Source of the DNA: Viola odorata
Lineage: Eukaryota > Streptophyta > Magnoliopsida > Malpighiales > Violaceae
Reading direction: 5' to 3'
Length of the DNA: 64,000 nucleotides
Assembly (NCBI GenBank): GCA_963691705.1
Contig: OY829538.1
Span: forward strand, 34,740,836 to 34,804,835
Within the stretch, counting starts at the first letter, position 1; each line of letters starts with the position of its first letter. Positions 56,501 to 64,000 of the stretch are shown here, piece after piece. The notes below the pieces were generated by a model. It was not told the DNA's origin. It saw only the letters and a list, made by a program, of their open reading frames with translations, and ran no database searches. Position numbers and translations under genes: made by a program.

Positions 56501-59500
56501 AACATACAAGACAGTTAAAATAAGAAATAACAAATGAGAATTTTCACAAAGGAAACGGCAAATACATTTAGTGTCGTGAACTACCTGAATCTTGTCAGCA
56601 ACTTCTAAAATTGTCAGACCATGGTTTCCCTCAAGAGAGAGAACATGGAATGCTGCATATTTAACAGTACCAGGGGTAAGGCGATGCCTAGATCTCCGTG
56701 GATTAGAAAATCCTCTCTCTTGCATTATTGCAAAAGCATTTTCAACAGCTGCTCCATTGCGTAAATTCATAACCACATCTTCACCCCCATTAACCTGAAT
56801 TTGACACTACAAAAACTTAAATAACTAGAAAACAGATAAAGGGGAAAAAAGAAGTCGCAATGGAAGAAGTGGCGTCATGTTGGAATATCTGTAAGAAAAA
56901 TAAAATTTGTTTCCAATTTTGTTCACAACTTCCCATTCTTGAGTGGAGAAATCAGCTTCCTCATGCTTTACAATTTCTCCAACTCATTACTAGAGCAAAT
57001 CATGCCACAATGAAAATGAAACATTAGAATTTATTAGACATGCCTGGCTTATTTTAAAATATTAATAGATATTCATGAGGCATGTTACGGTTCAATTACC
57101 AGAATGGAACCATAACAAAGGAAACTATCAATCCAGGAAAAACTGAAACCTCAGATATTAGCAGGTAGAATCAGAGAAGAGAAAACTAGAAGAGGAAGAA
57201 GAAAGAAAACCAGAAGAGAGGCAGATGAGAAAGAGAGGAATAAGAGAAGATTTATGTTTGAGGTAATTTTCTTGCCAATAAACATTTCACAGAGAAAGGA
57301 AATAGTTATACAAATAGCAAGATTTTATTTGAACCTACATGTCCCATTCTAAACAAGGAACAATCTTACTTATATGACAAATCAGTTCAGAAACCTGATT
57401 CGATGACAACCAGTTCACAGCCTCTGAACAAAACACAAGGAACACAGTATTGACGAATCTATATCTATATAAATATAAAAAAGATGTGGTGGAAACTTGA
57501 ATAAAGGCTTGAGAGGAAGCCACATAGGATCCATGAAATCCTCTTAATTTGACATGTGTCATCACTTGAGCTTTCATGTTTTGACATTTGGCAATATCAA
57601 ATATTAATTATGTTTTCTAATTCTCAAATTTGAAGAGTTTTTTCTCCATTAATATGATTTATTTACATTATTATTTTACATCAATTTATTTATTTTTAAT
57701 GAAAATTTGTCTTCTAACCTATAGATTTTGAAGAGATGTGAGTTACGGAATGTGTAAAGTCTCATATTAGCTATATAAACACTTCATCTTGAGATTTCAC
57801 ATCAACCACTCCATTTACTAGAACCGAAGCACAATTGGAATAACCATTGCATTTTGATGCTTCATGCTACAAAGACACAAGTATCATCGTAAATTCGTAA
57901 TATTTTACTAGAAAATGTTCTTCAAAATCAAGTCATTTGTACGCTTCTTTCAAGCTCTCCATGCAAGAATTCCTAGATATTTTTCGTAATTTGTGATAAT
58001 TTTGTAATGAGTAGTTTGTATATTCTAAGAACTAAAAAGAAATTTTGCAACATATTGTATTCGGGCAACACGAGTTTGACGCTAGTTAATCTTAAAATCT
58101 TCAACTGCTTATTTAATAAAAACTGTTAGAAGGCAATATTCTTCTTGGGATATAATGTGCAAAACACCTGGAGGTCTACTATCAGCCATAACCACCATCC
58201 CAAGCATGTATAACTCAAAACATAAATCAATCAAAATATAGGTTTTTCCATATTGCACATTCCCAAGTATAATTACCCAGCATCATTGATGAACAAGCAA
58301 CCCAGCATTCAGAAAGTGAAAAAATGATATGCTAGTCAAAATCAAATTATCTAAACAAGAGCATTCTATGGATGTGACCATTCTGAGAGCAATCATATAA
58401 TCAATTTTGAGACTGATCCAGAAACAATAAAAAAATATTAAAGAAAAAAGAAAACAGGCCAAAAATTGTCAACCTATTATCAACCAATAAATATTAAACT
58501 GGATAAAAAATAACACAACAATTTCCACATTGAAAAAGAAAAGGAAAAACACAAATGAAAAGAGAAGCACCTCATTATCATCACGAAGATATGCCTGCTC
58601 AATATTCCTTTTCTTTAGTTGTGGTCCAAATCCTGCAGAAAGACCAAATTGTCGCAGTATTTCTGGCCATGTTAATGGATTTAAGTGGCACTGCCAACTA
58701 CGTATATCAAACCCCCATGCATACGCCTGCACAAAACCAACAATTGTTTAGGATGATGGAGAAGGAACCTGGCAGATAAGAGGTGCTATTGTAACAAACA
58801 ACCATGGAAGACTTACCCCCTCGACAATCTGTGGATGTCCACCTCCAGGATTAGCAGCGCCATTCTGATTTGCCCCGAAACCAGTTGCAGGTGTCCTTGC
58901 TACATCTTCAATATCCTTAATGATTGATCTCAAGAGAGCGATATGTACTTCACCCAAAAGCCTGGGATCCTGAAAGTTCAGAGAAGGAAACGCATAGTCA
59001 CAAATTAGTACCGCAAAATATAAGACAACCCTAGCTCCAAAAATATCTCTAGCAGAAGAAAGAAATTTCAAGAAACTTACATAATCATGAAAAGCTTGAA
59101 TAAACTCATCCAGAGTAAAAGGCCATAGTCCAAGAACATCCACGAAAGTAATCAAGAACCGCCATACCTATTAATTCACAATTTGTCACAAATCATTTGA
59201 AATGGAAGAGAAAATAACAACATTGAGACGGAGCATTATGTATCTGAAAAAATTCCATGAAATGATGGATGCTAGGCCCAGGAAGCACCTTCTCCAACAA
59301 TTTGAGATGGCGGACAGTAGAATATATTAAAGTTCACGTGAATGCAATTTACTTGCAACAAATAATTTCATTTAGACAAAAAAAGGGTAAGATAACTACA
59401 ACACCACAAAAGATGAATGTTTTCAGATTACATGGTCCTAAGTAAAGTATTGTTCCCTAGAAGAAAGAAGTAGAGTATGAGAGAGACGAGGGAGAGAGAG

Positions 59501-62500
59501 AAGGGAATTAGTTTTTGTATTAATTCTCACGACAAATTCTATTATAGGACTTCCTCTTTATAATTGACCAATGGAGTGAATAGAAATATGGCCCTAACAA
59601 CTAGGCCTGACACCACATAAGCTAATTAAACTAACTAAAATATTGGGCTCACAACATAAATCAATGCAAGGAAATAAACTATGAACTACATGCTTACCAT
59701 AAGGAGGTTCCCAACATTCTCCTCAGAATCTTTCCAAGGTTGAATAGAAAAAGGCTTCTTCAACAGCAGAGATTTGGGAGGGAACACAGTTAGCTTATCT
59801 ACACAAAATATAAAGACAAGTTGTAAGTCAATCACTAACAAAGTAGATCAAACTTAAGTATCCACCTCCTAATGCCCAAGGATAAAGTTTCACTCCTTCA
59901 AGAACTAACATGGAAATGAGAAAAAACTATTGTTGACCGACAGTGTGGTCTATGGTTCCCTGGCCATGGACCAGGGAGCCTACCCTCACCTAAGCTTTCC
60001 AAAACAAACGGAAAAAAGGAAAGCTCTAATTGCTCTTTTTAGGAGCATTCTGCTGTTAGGTAAGAACTAACAAACCTCTAAACACATCTAGATTCTGCAA
60101 AGTTTCATAGTCAAGTGAAGTCATTGAAGGCAATCCCTTGCTAGAGGCAGCAAGCTCCATGAGTTCCAAGCGCTCATCTTCAAGGAGCTCCATAGATTCC
60201 TTGGCAATTCTGCGTGCAATTGCTCTCTCAGTAGCAGCCTTTTGCCTTGCCACCTCCTTTTCTCTTCTCAACTCTTCTTTTTGCCTCATTTTCTCAGTCT
60301 GTGAAAGAAGGAAACGATCATCATTATTTCACATGAAGAGTCATAAAGAGTTTTTTCTACTATGGTTCCAAAACCTACTCTGATAGTTTCCTTCTGCAAA
60401 AACTTTTCCCTCCGCTCCAGTTCGCGCCTTTGTTCCCTCTGGTACCTCTCCTCCTCGCGCTGCTTTTCACGCAATAACCTTTCTTCTTCCCTCCTCCTTT
60501 CACGGTCTTGCCTTTCCACATCTTTCTTTAGTTGCTCCTCTCTCTAAATATAAAACAAAATTTACATAATACTATTGGGATAAACTCGGGAAAAGAAGTA
60601 GAGGAATGGCTGGCAAGTCTCAGACCTTTCGCCTCAGAATGTCTTGCTTTTCTAGCTCTTTTCGGATCCTTTTCTCATGGGCCTGAACTTCACGTGCTAT
60701 TCTTGCTTCCTCGCTCTGCAAGTAGTTATTAACAGTAATTGGTACCAGCTACAAGTAAGAGGTATGGAATTCTACACAGTTAATACCTTGCGCTTTCGGT
60801 CCATGCGCAAGACATCCTCATCATGGGCACCCCTTCTGTCAGTTGGTAGAAATGGATTGTCCAAGGAAGTACTTGGATGAGCACTGAACTCAGAATCAGT
60901 ACCGATGTTAGTGAAGGAGCTTTTTCGTGGTACAGTTTCATACTCCAGTGCAGCAGATGGCAAAAGATGGCCTTGTCTGACTTCTTGAGGCACAAGACTT
61001 AAACTAGGCACTTGACTTGGAAAACCATATGCAGAGGGTCCTTGTTCGTTTGCAAGTATAACTGGGCGCACCGAAGATAATGTCTTGGCCGAAGGGCCTT
61101 CCACGGGGGAGCTGTATTGGTAGGATGGAGCACCTCTTTCATATGCATCTGATCTAACAGTAGGCTGCTGGGGAATGAACTGGTACTCATGCAGAGCCCT
61201 TGTAGTACTCTGAGGACAAAATACATGAACCTATAAATTATTTTCCAGTTGGAAAGAGAACCATTCTAGATTGCACCCAGAATCAGTCCGAGCCACAGAA
61301 TTAATGACTTGTGGGTACCACAAAAATGCCAGAAACACTATTATTAAAATATTCAGACAAGGATTATACTGAACAAGAAGTAGAAAGGTTAAGTCCAGGA
61401 AGAAATGAAGCAGGTCAGCAGAAAACATAAAGACCAGCTATTTGAAAGCAAGTACAGTTCATTAAATTATATTTTTCTTCTTTCATGTATGCAATTTAAC
61501 TTAAAAAATAGATCAAGAATTAGTAAGCATTGCCATTCATTTCAACTTTTGATTCACAATAGGGACATCCAAATAATGCAATGGATCAAAATTAGGCAAC
61601 TACACTAGGTAGAAACAAAATTAGTGGCCAATTTGCAACTGATCTTTGATTTGAAACTCTACAAATACTTACCCTATGCACATACATGCTAAACTATCAA
61701 CCACTTACTTCTATAAGCAAATAGGCCCAGTTAAGTTTACGTACATTGGCAAAGTATTGAGTATTCAACTCAAGAAGCAAATTTGTACTGGGTATATGTA
61801 TGTAAACTACCTCTATCTATTTGCAAATTCTGTTATGCCCACTCTAGTCTAATCCAACCTAAAGCTGTAAAGTATATTGCAAACAAACAGGCAACATACC
61901 ACTGATGAAGCAGTTCCACAAAAGATGGAGACAAAAATAACAATATCCACCCAATTAGCATCATTCATAGCACTGCAGAGGAAAATAATGCAGCCTAACC
62001 TTTATCGGCTTCACATCAGATCGCTCATATAGGTCTGCATCAAAGGTCTGAGAGAGCTTCTGCTGCCCCACAGTAGCTGAACCTATTAACACATAAGAAA
62101 TCTGAATAAGAATTCAACCAATTTAGTGTGATGTCACAATGATGGTACTAATGGTTGGGCATACTATAGCAAATGAAATTCAGCGCGTTTAAAAGCAGTA
62201 ATGATTTCTGTCAAGTATGAAACAAGAAAATTCAAAATTTGGATGAACATAAAAGGATCCCTTAAAATGCATATAAGAACAATCTACAGCTTATGCCAGG
62301 ATAGCCATGTCTGCTAATACCATCATCCATGCAACAGATGCTCTTTCTTTTGTGAAAATGAAGAGTTACATTCTATTCTTGTCAGGAGAGGAGGACACAC
62401 AAAACTTCAGTTACCCTTCAAGAATGGACTCCTAGCCTATACCCATAATACACTTGGGTTGGGTTCCTGCAGCATTGCTCACTAGTCCATCTGCTCTTTA

Positions 62501-64000
62501 AAATGTAACCAGGCAGTGCTAATGCCCTCCCATAGACCCTTTAAACACTCATCTAGACAAAAACAAGGAGTGACTGCATTACCCCACTTCTTTTCATGAG
62601 CGTCTTTATCTTCTCCACACACTGACATCTCCAACAGGGTTCCCATCATCTACAGTTACTTAGAGCTAAAATTCCACGGAAATACCATCACATGAATCCC
62701 TAATCCACATTAATATTTTTGATACAAGATCAATTGCATAACACAACATTTATTCAAAAGCAACATTGCACTCAGTTAAGCATGGCTACTGCATCACTCT
62801 TTGAAAAGTATCCTTTCAGTTCCATGGAAACAGAACAGAGCCCAGCCCACTAAGATACAGAAACATATTGGATGCCAACATTCCTTCAGAAGAGTTATAG
62901 AGGACCTCCACTGAAGACTCAACCTATGACCTCCTACTACCGACCAATATAGGAATGGATAGTGAGAGGATGTCATACTATATGGCCCTCAATTCAAAAC
63001 TACCAAACATGCATACAATCTTTTTTTCTTCTATGTTTACTTCCTATTAGCCCAACAGACCAAGCGGTACACCAGCATTTGCTACTTTTCCTAAATTCTC
63101 TGACTCCTCCATGTGTACTCCAAATGCTAACAAATGGTGTAACCAAAAACACAGTGCAAAAAGCTAACAACGGTGCCATACTATGCCACTATCTCTTGTG
63201 ATAAAATTATCGGCCTACTTAAGAAACAAAATTCTTACTGAGACACACTTCAAGTAAACTATGGTGCTATTTCTTACCCCCAATCATACCAACTTCATCA
63301 TACCCTAAGCAGTTCAAAAACTTCTAGAACAATCATGGTTGATTTGGTATTAAAAATGTTCAAACCAAAGATTAAAACAATTCCAGCTCATAGATCTTTG
63401 TACATAAAAACACTGGTCGTTGAGCCCTTACACTTCATAAACAATCTAACATCTTATCACCTCTGCTTAAGAAAGCTAAAATTCAATAGTCAAATCTCCA
63501 ACCAGCCAACAGGTTTTAGAACCCCTATGTAGATGCATTGTGAATGTGTATTAAAGTGCACTAATGAACTCAAGTGGCTACTAGTTCCAATTCACAACTA
63601 CGGAACTCAAAAAGGGAGAGATGTAAACACCAAGAATCATGAAAAACAATTACCTATAGGTGCACCAAATGCATCTGGTGGTAGGGGGTCAAACTCCATC
63701 CCAAGAACTGGACCATCCTCCCTTAGCCGCTCCCCCAATTGTGCTTCCATGAACGTGATTGCTCTAAGCTCCGCTATAGACTGCTGCGGCTCATAATACC
63801 TCTTGATTGCCTGCACATCACTGCTAAGCCTTGGAACAGCCACACCAGGTGTCCTCCCTACAATTTTCCTCGGATCCATCCCATGCCCAAATGGACTCAA
63901 TGGCATGGCAGACACTGAAAAATGCTCACTTCCCACCTCAGCCGCTACCATCAACATCTCCTCCCCACCCAGCACAGGTGAATCCTTTTGCGCACGCTTC
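50567..64000 (-). CDS. RLT: RLT-type DDT/WHIM-domain chromatin-remodelling protein (homeodomain end outside window)
   Basis: Exons on the minus strand: 64000-63654, 62082-62000, 61209-60787, 60715-60626, 60543-60379, 60298-60076, 59798-59698, 59167-59081, 58969-58817, 58726-58571, 56794-56585, 56485-55799, 55715-55155, 54743-54114, 53983-53879, 51962-51720 and 51358-50567 (stop). All junctions are GT-AG and the frame stays open for 1685 codons. In order: a basic/acidic coiled coil (60715-60076, RREEERLLREKQREEERYQR), the DDT domain (59798-58817, WRFLITFVDVLGLWPFTLDE), a HARE-HTH winged helix (56794-56400, RHRLTPGTVKYAAFHVLSLE), WHIM1 (LSVEERLNALVALIGVAIEG), WHIM2/3 (LPLGQDRRRNRYWQFIAS, FVELHDGRWRLIDSEEVFDA) and an acidic C-terminus. 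This is the layout of plant RINGLET (RLT1/2) proteins, known to partner ISWI ATPases in the nucleus. Introns 51963-53878, 54744-55154, 56795-58570, 59168-59697, 61210-61999 and 62083-63653 hold nothing recognised. No stops or frameshifts. Confidence 0.93.

Overview
This is a stretch of flowering-plant nuclear DNA, probably from a eudicot, although the species cannot be fixed from the sequence alone. The evidence is GT-AG introns in two conserved genes, an AT-rich background, and transposon families typical of plants: Ty3 chromovirus-, Tat- and Athila-type LTR elements, Mutator-like elements, hAT elements and a Stowaway MITE. There is one 200-base run of N, an assembly gap.

Bases 1-17,700 are a retroelement cluster. 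It starts with a decayed plus-strand Ty3/gypsy chromovirus-like element (1-6081), followed by an unassigned repeat and a 5'-half Tat-lineage element on the minus strand (7090-12293). Next comes a small LTR element (12488-14858) whose own LTR carries an 840-bp hAT insertion with an 8-bp target duplication. The cluster ends with an inverted fragment related to the first element (15137-16126) and a 761-bp solo LTR related to the Tat element (16956-17716). From 17,700 to 25,000 the sequence is AT-rich, with two long-TIR Mutator-like elements and a weak two-exon gene relic on the minus strand.

Bases 25,005-34,620 hold a three-level nest. A small Mutator-like element carries a fragment of MuDR-type transposase. 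A hAT element sits inside its left inverted repeat (8-bp duplication CCAAATAC). A non-autonomous LTR retrotransposon sits inside the terminal repeat of that hAT (5-bp duplication GTACC). A Stowaway MITE follows at 36,144.

The two intact host genes are on the right. A 3-exon type-B DnaJ/HSP40 co-chaperone (37,275-38,887, plus) has a perfect three-unit heat-shock element about 240 bases upstream of its start codon. A 17-exon minus-strand gene (50,567 to beyond 64,000) encodes an RLT-type DDT/WHIM chromatin-remodelling subunit whose homeodomain end lies outside the window.

Between them lie a 5'-truncated Athila-type element (40,357-48,830, minus) and a phytocyanin pseudogene. The pseudogene is split by a Mutator-like element (49,062-50,203, 9-bp duplication ATCTTCATT) whose inverted repeats contain tRNA-Lys-like sequences. 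The strongest candidates for something unusual are that tRNA-carrying element, the triple nest, and the arrays of a GACGTAATTACGTC palindrome in one LTR family.
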